This document shows positions 7,616 to 17,800 of a stretch of DNA of 64,000 nt, in pieces. Every line of letters begins with the position of its first letter. The first letter of the stretch is position 1. Made by a program: the position numbers and the translations under genes. The notes beneath the pieces were generated by a model, which saw nothing but the letters and a program-made list of their open reading frames with translations, had not been told where the DNA came from and did no database searches. This DNA is from Glaciimonas immobilis. Its GTDB lineage: Bacteria > Pseudomonadota > Gammaproteobacteria > Burkholderiales > Burkholderiaceae_D. The stretch is taken from NCBI RefSeq assembly GCF_011947285.1, contig NZ_JAAOZT010000017.1, positions 1 through 64,000 on the forward strand, written 5' to 3'.

Positions 7616-8746
7616 CTATACCAATACCTCGGACACGATCGCCTGTAACGACCAGCGCGCTTCTAACCTGGTACCGCTATTCAGACCCGATTGAATCCAA
7701 AAATTGCCAGCAGACGACTCTACCCGCTCACGCATACTTTTTAACCCCAAGCCCCATCGAGTCGCAGAGGAAAAATCGCGTGGATTGGCATCGAACCCCT
7801 GACCGTTGTCACGGATGATCAAACGCATATTGGCGTGCTCTACGTGAAGAGAGACAGTGACTTGGGATGCCTGTGCATGCTTGGCGACATTGTTTAATGC
7901 CTCCTGTATGATGCGAAAAATGTCCAATTTCAGCACTTCCGGGACTTCCGCTTCAATCACATCTAGATCAAGATTTAGGCGCATATTCTGGTATGCTTTT
8001 CTGTAAATGCGGCAATGCCATTGAATCGTCGGAATCAGCCCCAAATCGTCCAGGCTACTTGGACGCAATTCAATCGAGATACGCCTGACTTCATTCATTG
8101 CTTCCCGCAGCCGTACCACCGTCTCATCAAGAATTTTCTCGCCCTCGTCCGACTTTCCGCTTTTCACCTGTCGCGCGGCATCTTCTATCATAAACTTTAT
8201 CATTGCCAACACTTGTCCAATGCCGTCATGTAATTCAGATGAGACGCGTTTCAGCTCGAGTTCGTGCGCTGCAATTAAACGATTCGAAAATTGTTGAAGT
8301 TTGGGCGCTGATCGATCCAAGGTTTGCAGTAAAGCGTTGCGATTCGTTTTTTCTGTGAGCAGCAGCAACATAGAACGCGTGATGCCATCAGAATGTTCAA
8401 TCGACTGAGGCACGATAGTGAGTGTACTTTTGCGACCGCTACGACCTATGAAAAGGATCTCAAACGATTCGAGCTTGCCAGACTTCAGCGGAAAGGTCAG
8501 TATTTGATCAAGGCCCCCCTGACCATTTTCTACTAATTGCGCTAACAAGGTATCCTGCAATTCTTCCACCTTAAATCCCAGCATTGCCGCCGCTATCTCG
8601 TTGATGCTCAGTATCCTGCTTTGGCTATCGACGATTATCGAGGCTATCCCGATCAGCTCGGTCAACTCACCAAACTGTGACTTCGACAACTCCAGCTCGC
8701 TAGACATCCCGCGCATGGTCATCATCACTTGCTGCAGCTTTAACAT
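7616..8746 (-). CDS. Soluble NarL-type sensor histidine kinase with PAS domain
   Basis: This 376-residue kinase (start ATG 8746, Shine-Dalgarno AAGGAGA) has no transmembrane segment. After a short coiled N-terminus comes a PAS domain (about residues 25-130: IASIIVDSQSRILSINEIAAAMLGF), then a HisKA_3 dimerisation helix with the phospho-acceptor His173 in SSELHDGIGQVLA, and a HATPase with QEALNNVAKHAQA (N box), DNGQGFD (G1) and WGLGLKSMRERV (G2). The PAS domain probably senses a cytosolic redox or small-molecule signal. It is the last gene of the left operon. The NarL-type regulator that ends the right operon (37616-38272) is its likely partner. Confidence 0.9.
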   Translation of the reverse strand: MLKLQQVMMTMRGMSSELELSKSQFGELTELIGIASIIVDSQSRILSINEIAAAMLGFKVEELQDTLLAQLVENGQGGLDQILTFPLKSGKLESFEILFIGRSGRKSTLTIVPQSIEHSDGITRSMLLLLTEKTNRNALLQTLDRSAPKLQQFSNRLIAAHELELKRVSSELHDGIGQVLAMIKFMIEDAARQVKSGKSDEGEKILDETVVRLREAMNEVRRISIELRPSSLDDLGLIPTIQWHCRIYRKAYQNMRLNLDLDVIEAEVPEVLKLDIFRIIQEALNNVAKHAQASQVTVSLHVEHANMRLIIRDNGQGFDANPRDFSSATRWGLGLKSMRERVESSAGNFWIQSGLNSGTRLEARWSLQAIVSEVLV

Positions 8747-8970
8747 TATTGTCTCCTTGCGAGCCTGAGAACCCACTTCGTGAACTGTATTCATTGGGAA
8801 TAATAAGGTTTCCGAGTATCAACATACTGACGCGGTTACCTAGCTTGACTTCCATCATACATTGCGCATCATAGTAGTTACCGCCATCCTGCAAGCCCGG
8901 TCCACCCCGGCCATTTATTTCTGCGGCGGCAGCATACCGCTGTTCAGCGTTTGGCATCGCAGGCAATGCG

Positions 8971-9183
8971 TTAGTATATGTCGTTCCCTTTGGTTGCCTT
9001 GGCGGAGTAAGCAGTGGTGACATCGCTTTGGTCGTCACCGTATTTTTCGACAGGGCTTGCCCGACCGTCCTGGCCGGTGCCGGCCTCGCTTCCGCTATCT
9101 GCGCTGTATGCGCTCAGAACAAGCATGATAAGCAACACCAGGGGGAACAATGACGGTTCCACTTTGCAGTGTACAATCGCCAC
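8971..9183 (-). CDS. Small exported protein, 70 residues, unknown function
   Basis: A GTG at 9183 follows AAGGAG at 6 bases. An in-frame TTG two codons earlier overlaps the ribosome site, so GTG is preferred. The N-terminus holds one hydrophobic stretch (SLFPLVLLIMLVLSAYSA), a signal peptide or membrane anchor. The remainder is polar and acidic (DGRASPVEKYGDDQSD). I recognise no family. It sits between the lipoprotein-carrier-like gene and the kinase in the same direction, so it belongs to the operon. The 224-base gap to the kinase start has no convincing gene. Confidence 0.5.
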   Translation of the reverse strand: MAIVHCKVEPSLFPLVLLIMLVLSAYSADSGSEAGTGQDGRASPVEKYGDDQSDVTTAYSAKATKGNDIY

Positions 9184-9235
9184 AATCAATCTCCTTTTCC
9201 ATGCTCCTGCCTACGTCTAAAGCTGACACGTTAGG

Positions 9236-10198
9236 TTAAGGACCAGACGTCATAGCAGGCGCGGAAAAGAGGGCATCGCTCAATACAGGATTGAGCATAA
9301 CATGGTCAATCACTATGCGTTCAGTGGTACGGGTACCGCCGATCGCGGTGTCCAGCACGTGGGGGATCTGAAGCCCGTGCACTTTCTTGTAGCCGGAAAA
9401 ATAGGTCTCTACCGGCCAAGCTGTTCCTCCTATCATCCTGATACCGTCAATTTTGGTATCGAGAAAGGTGTCGGCATCGATCCAGAGATGGCGCACCTGA
9501 CCGTCGCGCAATGTCAATGCGAGGCGATAGTTATTGCGTCCATCCACTAATTCGATGCCATCCAGAAGCACTTTGGTCCCTTTTGCCGCGCTATCCATGA
9601 GTGGACCATCCAGATCCTGTTGCGTCGCCGCCGCGCGCGCAGTTTGTGGCGCGTATTTCAGCGCTATAGCCCCGCTAGATGTAGGCATCACCATCCACCC
9701 TTGCATCCCATCGAAGACCTGAATCGCTGTCGACCCATGGTATTGAATTTCCAGATACATCTTATGCGGCCGCTGCATATGCAAGGTGAATGGAACAGTC
9801 CGGTCGCGCGCTCCTTTACCAACGGTTAATTGAGCGCCCGAACGCGGTTTGTGGGTACCATTCATAGTGCTAAGCTGGACCTCCTCCATCCGGCCGACCT
9901 CACTTAAACCGGTGACCGCATGCCATGCGTCAATGCCCCCGCGCGCGACGCCATTGCGGGCGATGATTTGGGCGGCAGTGAGTGTCTGTACTTGCGGATT
10001 TTCGGCAGCAGATCCTTGCTGAATCGGCGCGATCGCGTGGGCTTTGAAGGCGATTGTCAGCATCGCTATCCAAATAATACGCATGGTCGGCAGCAGCAAG
10101 GTGTGTAAGACGGATAAACGGAAGATCCGGACGGCCTCGCGGTCGCGTATCCCCTTCTCGTTGGAGCATATTGCCATTAAGCGCGCTGGGTTTTTCAT
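9236..10198 (-). CDS. LolA-like exported protein (outer-membrane lipoprotein-sorting type), paralogue 1
   Basis: This 320-residue protein has a hydrophobic export segment (IIWIAMLTIAFKAHA, about residues 41-55) after an unusually long N-terminal extension. The mature part starts TLTAAQIIARNGVARGGIDAW. It then shows the pattern of LolA/outer-membrane lipoprotein-sorting proteins: beta-rich, with KMYLEIQYHGSTAIQVFDGMQGWMV, NYRLALTLRDGQVRHLWIDADTFLDTKIDG and a VETYFSGYKKVHGLQIPH segment. It resembles the next gene upstream (10304-11173) over its whole length. It may carry a lipid or lipoprotein to the outer membrane for the oxidase complex; this role is inferred. The ATG at 10198 has AGAGGAGA upstream. 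Confidence 0.75.
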   Translation of the reverse strand: MKNPARLMAICSNEKGIRDREAVRIFRLSVLHTLLLPTMRIIWIAMLTIAFKAHAIAPIQQGSAAENPQVQTLTAAQIIARNGVARGGIDAWHAVTGLSEVGRMEEVQLSTMNGTHKPRSGAQLTVGKGARDRTVPFTLHMQRPHKMYLEIQYHGSTAIQVFDGMQGWMVMPTSSGAIALKYAPQTARAAATQQDLDGPLMDSAAKGTKVLLDGIELVDGRNNYRLALTLRDGQVRHLWIDADTFLDTKIDGIRMIGGTAWPVETYFSGYKKVHGLQIPHVLDTAIGGTRTTERIVIDHVMLNPVLSDALFSAPAMTSGP

Positions 10199-10303
10199 AT
10201 CTTCTCCTCTGCCTTTGCGGCCATTCGACGTTTTGAACGCCTGTACTTAGAACGACAAAATACGCTAAATTGTATATTCTTACATTTTTCTGGTGAACCA
10301 GTT

Positions 10304-11173
10304 TTACGGTTTTGCGAACCGCGTATCTGGAAGATCCGCGTTGATCAGTACTTTATCCACGATTATTCTTTCAGCATCCTTCAGCCCGACACCGTGGGTT
10401 TCCATCTTGAAGGGAATCATCACGCCGTCGATGCGGCGGTAATCGCTCAGCAGCGTCGTCATCGCCCGCGAACGACCGCCGACATCCCTGACACCATCGA
10501 CCTTGATATCCAGGAACGTCGCAGCATCCACCCATACCAGACGCACGTCTCCATCGCGTAACGCCACCCTGAGTCTATAAGCGCGCACGCCATTTACGCT
10601 ATCCATACCTTCCATGCGGATTTGACTGCCCTTGGCGGCTGCATTAATCAGCAGACCGTCAAGCTCCTGTTGGGAAGCGGCAATTTTTATTTCCGCGGGA
10701 CTAAACGATTCGACCGTCGTGCGCCCCATGAAAGGCCGAACCTTCCATCCTGCGCTACCGTCATAGACCTGAATCGCGGTATCGCCGGCGAAGTCAAGCT
10801 CCAGCCGACTTTTGCGCGGCCGCTTCAAATCCAGCCGAAACGGCAAAGCAATCACCTCCTCTGATTTTACGGGCGTTTCAGCGATCATCATGCGCCGCTG
10901 ACCGGGGCGCAGATTCGACGGACCCGATGAGTAGCTATCGACCGTGCCGGGAGGAGTGGGATGGGTCCGTCCAGCATCTATCTTACCTACAAAGGACATC
11001 GAACGAATTGCAGCCCAAGCGGTTGCCCCACCCCGCGCCACGACATTCTTATCGACGACTTGTGCTGCACCCAACGGTGGGGTTTCTGCCCGCGCGGCCG
11101 GAGACAGGAAAATTACCACGGCTAGACACACGCATAATGTTGAGGGAATGGAAAGACGATAGTGGCTGTTCAT
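10304..11173 (-). CDS. LolA-like exported protein, paralogue 2
   Basis: This 289-residue protein starts at ATG 11173 (Shine-Dalgarno AAAGGAGA), not at the upstream in-frame codons. The signal peptide ends LSPAARA before ETPPLGAAQVVDKNVVARGG. The core matches its neighbour: KSRLELDFAGDTAIQVYDGSAGWKVRPF, AYRLRVALRDGDVRLVWVDAATFLDIKVDGV, LLSDYRRIDGVMIPFKMET. The tandem duplication suggests two related cargoes or a heterodimer. LolA-like folds bind acyl chains; which lipid or protein is handled here is unknown. Confidence 0.78.
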   Translation of the reverse strand: MNSHYRLSIPSTLCVCLAVVIFLSPAARAETPPLGAAQVVDKNVVARGGATAWAAIRSMSFVGKIDAGRTHPTPPGTVDSYSSGPSNLRPGQRRMMIAETPVKSEEVIALPFRLDLKRPRKSRLELDFAGDTAIQVYDGSAGWKVRPFMGRTTVESFSPAEIKIAASQQELDGLLINAAAKGSQIRMEGMDSVNGVRAYRLRVALRDGDVRLVWVDAATFLDIKVDGVRDVGGRSRAMTTLLSDYRRIDGVMIPFKMETHGVGLKDAERIIVDKVLINADLPDTRFAKP

Positions 11174-11225
11174 GATGTGCTTCTCCTTTTCATTCAATAA
11201 TATTCCGCCCCAGCTATTCGACCAA

Positions 11226-11798
11226 TTATTCAACCATCAGGTCGTCCGCATGGAACGCTCCAACCTCAATATTTACCCGGTTACCGCGCCGCACCACTTT
11301 GCTGGCGTTTCCGAAAATAATGAAATAGTCCCGCCCAGCCACCAACGACGACACTTGTCGCAGTTCCCCGACATTTTCCATGGCGGGAACGGCTAGCATC
11401 GCCCCGCTCGGTTTGTCGGTCAAATACGGCTTGGCTTGATGGTCGAGTAGCAACCTCGCCTTTTCAGGGTCTGTAACTTGGTATTTAAATTGCAGCATCC
11501 AGTTAGAAGAAACCAGCCGCACGCCTATTACGTTAATACCCCACATCCGCTCCAGTTGCGGATTGTGGTTGATGCGCCAGGCGTGCGCGGCATCGCGCGG
11601 ATCTTCCTGGTTATCAGCATACGCGCCGCTACAAAACCCAAGGAAGGCTAGCATGATGATGGCACGGGCAACGCTACAAACGCCATTGTGCCAGCCGTCC
11701 ATTATTGGGGGCGCGACACTGACTCCACGCTCCCTACCGGTAACGCCCGACCAGCTTGAAACGTCCCTGTCCCGCGCTGTTTTTTTTTGCCGATTCAT
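11226..11798 (-). CDS. Conserved exported protein of the multicopper-oxidase cluster
   Basis: This 190-residue protein has an export signal within its first 60 residues (SVARAIIMLAFLGFCSGAYADNQ). The mature part reads INVIGVRLVSSNWMLQFKYQVTDPEKA, LAVPAMENVGELRQ and DYFIIFGNASKVVRRGNRVNIEVGAFHADDLMVE. From memory a similar small protein accompanies large extracellular multicopper oxidases in other bacteria, but I cannot name a characterised homologue. It lies 28 bases downstream of the giant gene, and the next gene starts 52 bases after its stop, so co-transcription is likely. The start at 11798 has AAGGGGA upstream. Confidence 0.6.
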   Translation of the reverse strand: MNRQKKTARDRDVSSWSGVTGRERGVSVAPPIMDGWHNGVCSVARAIIMLAFLGFCSGAYADNQEDPRDAAHAWRINHNPQLERMWGINVIGVRLVSSNWMLQFKYQVTDPEKARLLLDHQAKPYLTDKPSGAMLAVPAMENVGELRQVSSLVAGRDYFIIFGNASKVVRRGNRVNIEVGAFHADDLMVE

Positions 11799-11826
11799 AC
11801 CGTCCCCTTGCCTGCTTATTACCCAC

Positions 11827-14800
11827 TTATCGCGTTATGCCGCTTATAGCAACGACCTGCGTGCTACCAGCCCCACCGCCGCTATTGTCGCGCACCAATA
11901 ATGATGCGCTGACCGCTCCCCCCAACGCCAGCGGATGATAAGTCACTGTGATCCCGCAGGTAGCGCCGCTAGCCAATGTGGGGCCACAGTTACTCGCTAT
12001 AGCGAACTGCACCGGATTACTAGATGTGATACCGGCTATCGTCAGCAATGACTTCCCGCTATTCGACAGTTGTACCGTACCGGTCCCGCAGACCGCCTGT
12101 CCAGGCGCACCGCAGTTGAGCGCAGAGGGTATCGATGCTGGTGTTAATGCACTCAACAGCGCAACCGGTGGGGGCGTCCCGCTGACTGCCGCTGCCAGTG
12201 TAGTCAATGGGTTAGCGTTTGCCACCAATGCATTTGTGCTTGCGATTAGTGACGCTGTGCCCAGCAATGTATTTGCCCCGCCGACAATCCCGTTATTGAC
12301 CTGCGTCGCGCCGATGTCAAACCCCGGTAAGCGACCAGCTGCTGGCCGAGGAACACCCAGATAATCGAAGCTGGTCGCCCGGATCTGACTGCCTGGATCA
12401 GCGCCTATGCCGTTGTTATACGCGGCCCCGCCGGTGGTAATGCTGTAGTTACCGTAAGGTACTGCACCTGGTTGAAGCGGATCAGTCAGGGACAGCGGAC
12501 CATATTTCAGGTCGACAAAGTTTCCGGCCTCATCCATCGTGACACCGGCAACCATGCTGAAAGGAGGCAGGAATGGCTGACCCGGCTCGAACTTCATACC
12601 GGGATTGGCACGCGGGCCGTTACAGTAACTCTTGGTCAGCCCAGGGTCGCTCACGCTGATACCGTGACTAGGATTGCTGCCATAGATAGAACCTGCTGGC
12701 GAAAGAACCGAGTTGTACATATCCGTTACGGTAAATCTGGATGCTGCCGCCGAAACATCGCCGACCGTGCCAATATCCCAATACGCTGGCGTTCCGGTGC
12801 AGTCGCTGGCATTTACCGACGGTGGCAGCACGTTGCAGGTCCGATCATTGGTATTGTTGCTCGAGCAAACGTTGGATGCACCCGCACCACGGGTTGCGTC
12901 GACATAGAACGACCTGTTATGCCAAATGATGTCATTGAATATATCCGGGTTGGAATAAGTATTGCGCGCCTTGGTCGCCGCGACCGGCACCCCCGCCGAA
13001 GCAGTGGTCGGCAACACTGCAAGCAGCGCCGACGAAGTCATTTCAGTGCTGATACCAGCCGGGCTCGCATACGATGTGGTAGGACCACGGCCATTGATGC
13101 CGAACAAAGCGCCGACGATGGCAGCACTATCGTTGTTAGCGATAGTATTTTCATGAATCACCGCCTTCAGCGTGTCCACCAGCGAGATGCCGCCACCCGA
13201 CCAGCCCGCCACGTTATTCGTGATGATATTGTTAGTGATCGTTGCCCTGTACCATTTTTCGGGATTGGTTGGGTTGCTGATAACGTCGTTGCCGTTCACC
13301 TGTTGCAACCGAATCCCACCGCCATGACCGGACTGCGCAAAATTACCGACGATTAGGTTCGAATCAATGGTGATATTGCCGGTACCGTTGGAAAATGTGG
13401 TGTTGGTAGTCAGATCGCCTTCAATATCGATCCCGCCGCCATGCACGGTCATCGTCTGTTGGGCACTCTGATTAAACAATATTTTATTATGGGCAATCAC
13501 GCCGTTCATGTTGACGCCGATGGCACCGATGCCGCCGCCGCCGCCGTTACTATAGTTACCACAAATGAAGTTGTAATTTACCGCATAATTATCGGTACCG
13601 GTACAGATAGACACCCCTGCTCCGGTTCCTGTCGAGTTGGCACCGCCTGCACCCGGTGTCGCTTCGACAGTGCCGTTGTTGGTGATGGCGTTGTGATGGA
13701 TATTCACGCCGACGTCATAGCCATAACCATTTACAGGAGGAGTTTCTTCCTCAAATGGAGAGCCGATCCGTAAACCCCCATGCATAGAGCTCGAATTGCC
13801 ATAGATGCGGTTATTCGAAATTTCAAGTCCATGGGTCCAACCGTTGGCGTAGATGCCGCCGCCCGCATCGCTGCCAGTGATGCTTAGGCCATCTATCCGC
13901 GATTTAGCACAGAGGAAGTTCGAATCGCCCATATTCCAGCCGGTCGGCTGTATGGTGACCTTGCTAGGCACGCCCTGATTTTTCGCGATCACAGCAAAAT
14001 AATTGCTCGGTCCATTGTTTCCTGAAGTCGTACTGGCGCAATCGCTTTGCGGTAGATTTTTGGCCAGGACGGCTATTCCAGGCCCTTCTTCTGTCGCCAG
14101 TATGGTTGGTTCGAGCAGCACGACGCCACCGGTGATGGGAGTTTGGGTCGGAAGCGGATCGATTTGCGGTTTATCGCTCAGATTACCGGTCGTGACATCC
14201 ACTCCGAACAGCTTATTAATTCTCGGTCTCCAGTCTTCCAGCTTTTGCGTCGGATATTTCGCAGCATTGATCACCACCGAGGCAGCACCTACGCCTTGCA
14301 ATTGCACCGGTTTCCACATAATCAACAGTTCAGGATAGGTTCCCGCATCCACAATGATCAGATCGCCAGGCCGCGCGCTATCGATCGCGTCTTGAATCGG
14401 ATGCGGAAAGCCAGCATCCGAGGCCGTGGCTGGGCTCGGATTAAAAAAGGCGGGTTTCACCACTACGGGAACCGCACCCCCGACAGTCAGCGTGACCGAA
14501 TCCACACTAGACAATCCCGCTGCATTGGTGATCAGCAACTCACCGGTCGCCATACCGCTTGGGACCGTTGCAGTAATGTTGGCGTCGGACCATGACACAT
14601 TGGTCAGGGCCACACCATTGATACTAATCGTGCCCGCAATCGGACCGAACCCATAGTGCCGTTTGATCGTGCGCTGGTTGAATGGCGCGCTAGTCGCACT
14701 AGGTCCCTGATATGCCGGATTTGGCACATCCACGTCGCTCAGCGCGGTGATCTTCACAATATGCGTACCGTCAGCCGCAGCCACCCACGGTCCTACGTTG

Positions 14801-17800
14801 TCGCCGTCAACGCGTTTAATGGAGGGCGTGCTGTCGGGATAATTGCAATCGGCCGGATTGTAACCATCGGCAAACGCAGCCACTGGCAACACAGGCGTAT
14901 CAAGATAGACAGTTGCACCCGGCATGTAAGGGTTGGTATAGCAAAAATGGCTGAATGAGGGATTGAACAATGGGTCCGAAATCAATTGTCCCAAGGTTGA
15001 AGAACCGGGGCGCATATCGACGATTGGACCGGAATCATTCATACAAGCGATCAGCATATTCGGAGAATATCCAGCGGGGTTCGGTACGTTGACTTGCCAG
15101 GTCGATGGTGCCATACCGTTGTAGGTACCCCATTGGTCGGAATACACCCGCGAAATTTCGACGCCATGCATATCCCGGATCGACACTGGCGCATAGGCGA
15201 TGGCGAATTTCTCACCGAAATCGGGCGAGGTGGCATTTATTTCAGTCGCAGCATCATCAAGGATCAAGCCAGTGAAATGTGCAGCAACCGGTGTATTACT
15301 GTAAATGAAGAAACTTGCTTTGCCGGTCGCCTGGTCGGCAAGCTGTACTTCCTTGCGATCGCAGAGCGGTTTGACCGCCCCCGCGAACGGTGCTACTTGA
15401 CCGGAGCCGGGGAACAGGCTCATGAAATCAGGCACCGTACGCAAGGTACCAACGCAGGTTGGAAACTGGACTTTAGCACCCTGGAACCCAAGGCTGGTAG
15501 TGGCATTATTCGGGTTCTTTGGATTGTAATATGCACCCACCTGGGCTTGATCGGGCATGATGAAAATGTTGGTCAACGCACTGAACTGCTGGGCTACCGG
15601 CGCTACCCACGCGTCACCGATCAAGATGTTCTTGTCTTCTTCCTTGACAATCTCGTATCCGGCCGGAGGAATAATTTCGACCACATATCTCCCCGGCGCC
15701 AGAGGCAAGCCCGCAGCATCGGTAGTGAATGCATAGGCGCCATCGTAGACGGCAGGTTGAACCTGGTTCCATAAGTGGAAGCCGTCGTAGCACTTGAACT
15801 GGTTAGATGCGCCAAGGGTGTAGGTCAGGAACGGATCTTTGCCGTCTTGCCCTGGACACACCATATTCGGTGTTCCATCGGCCTTGGTACCGTTGGCGTA
15901 ATCGTCCCAGCTGGTGGTCTTGGTGGAGTTCACCAGCCTGAGCGCTGTCGTGCCGTCGGCATTCAGCAACTTCTTATACAAATTAACGATGACGCGGGGG
16001 ACGCCCGGCTCCCATTTAAACTGCACCTCAAGGCCCGGATCATCAAAGCCACGGGTCGAGGCATACACAACCATGCCTTGAATCCCACCGTTTTCGCCAA
16101 CATTGAAAGGACGCTTGCCCCAATCCAAAATCTGACTCTGATTGATGAAACCTTGCAAACCTTCATACAGCACGCTACTACTGTCCTTACGGTTGGTGCC
16201 GTTACTCAATCCCGGTGGAACCGCACCAAAACTCTCACCCGTAATCGGGTCATTCCAGACATAGGAAGAATTCAGAATACCGCCGGTTTTTGAACACGGC
16301 ATGGCACTATTCTGGTTGGCTGCGCCAATGGTGCCCTGTCCCGTAACCGGTTGATAGGTAACGCAATCGGGCAAGCCGCCAGCGTCAACCGTAACGTTGA
16401 CACCGGTACCGGCAAAGCGCGTACGGTCTGATTCGACCACGTACCAGTTAAATAGAGGGAAAAGCTCGTAAAACACCGCATTGCCATCGGAATCGGTCGG
16501 TAATACGTTGGAGACGGAACCATCACGGAACCGGATTGTGACGGGTACCTGCGCGATACCGGGCTCGCCGGCATCGCGCGTGCCATTGCCGTTTTGATCA
16601 ATATAGGTACTCGTCACCACCCGCGTGAACCAACTAAATACCGGGATGTTACCCAATGTCACCGCACCCGACGGTACCCGATTACCATTTTTATCCGGCG
16701 TGTTGTTGGCCAATACCTGGACGGACTTGAAGGCGATGATCTGATCCAGCCAATGATCCCAGATCACCAGCATGTAAGAGCCCACAGGAATATTGGTGAG
16801 CGTGAAATTACCGTCATCGTCACAAGCAGCGAAGCCAATATTCAGACCCAGCTCACCCTGCTGGTTGAGACCTACCATACAAGACGTAGCAGCCAGCGGT
16901 CCACGCACGCCGGAATCCCAGAGGGTTTCCTTGACCGGACGCGACATATGAAGGCTAGTAATGCGTCCTGATACCGTCGTCGTGGCAAGCGCAACCGGCC
17001 CGGTGACTGGAGGTCCTTCGTTATCGGCACCTGGTGCCGGTGGAATCCCGCTTGCAGGAACATGCGTCGCAATAATATTTTGCTGGGCGATATGGGCAGG
17101 ATTGAGAAAACCAATAAAGGTATGGAAGCCCGGAGGGCCAAACTCCTGAAAGTAGGCAGGCTCACCCGATTTGACAAAAGCATCCTGCGCCGGGGTGCCT
17201 TCCAGAGTCGATATCTGATGCCAGACTTCTCCTGCACCGCGCCGCACCGCACCGGGGTGCGCCATTACGTCAAAGCGGCCAGGCATCAGATTTTTAACCA
17301 ATGCCTGTCCTTGCAAAACGTAATCCGCGCTAGGGTTAGCAGGATCGATAGGGTCATTAGGGCATGTCAGAATTACGCCGGTCAAGTCCTTACCCGCGTA
17401 ATTAAGACTGGTAGAACTTGTGCCAGAAGTGGTGGGGCTATAAACATTGGGGCAACCGGGTGATCCCAGCAACGCATTCGTCAATGGCATGTTGAAGGCG
17501 TCGTACGTTATTTGACCGATCGCATCGCCGGAGCGACCTGCGGTATCCCAGATACGGATTTCAAATCCTCCCAGACCGTTTTCGGTCGCATCGGGATCAC
17601 CATTGGTCGGGCTGCTGTCTTCAAAAATATACACCGACAGCTGTGCTGGGCGCACAGGATTGGGCTCCACTTTAATAATGGTGGCAGGATATGCGGCTCC
17701 AGCTAACGGTGCAATCTGACCGCCACTGATCGTATGTCCACATTTAGCGTCATTGGCACCGGCAGCGCCAGGGTTTAAGCAATCCGGAGTGAGTAGAGGA

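Noticed and set aside
8700-9038. 112-residue minus-strand frame overlapping the kinase start and the 70-residue exported protein
   Set aside because: No Shine-Dalgarno, no recognisable motif, and it overlaps two better-supported genes.
12472-13356. Long open frame on the plus strand opposite the giant gene (and others at 15094-15774, 18235-18756)
   Set aside because: They are shadows of the repetitive, Gly/Thr/Asn-rich giant coding sequence, show no family motifs and lack ribosome sites.
16560-16620. DQNGNGTRDAGE loop in the giant protein as a dockerin partner for the secretin cohesin
   Set aside because: Dockerins need a duplicated calcium-loop helix pair; this is a single SdrB-like loop.
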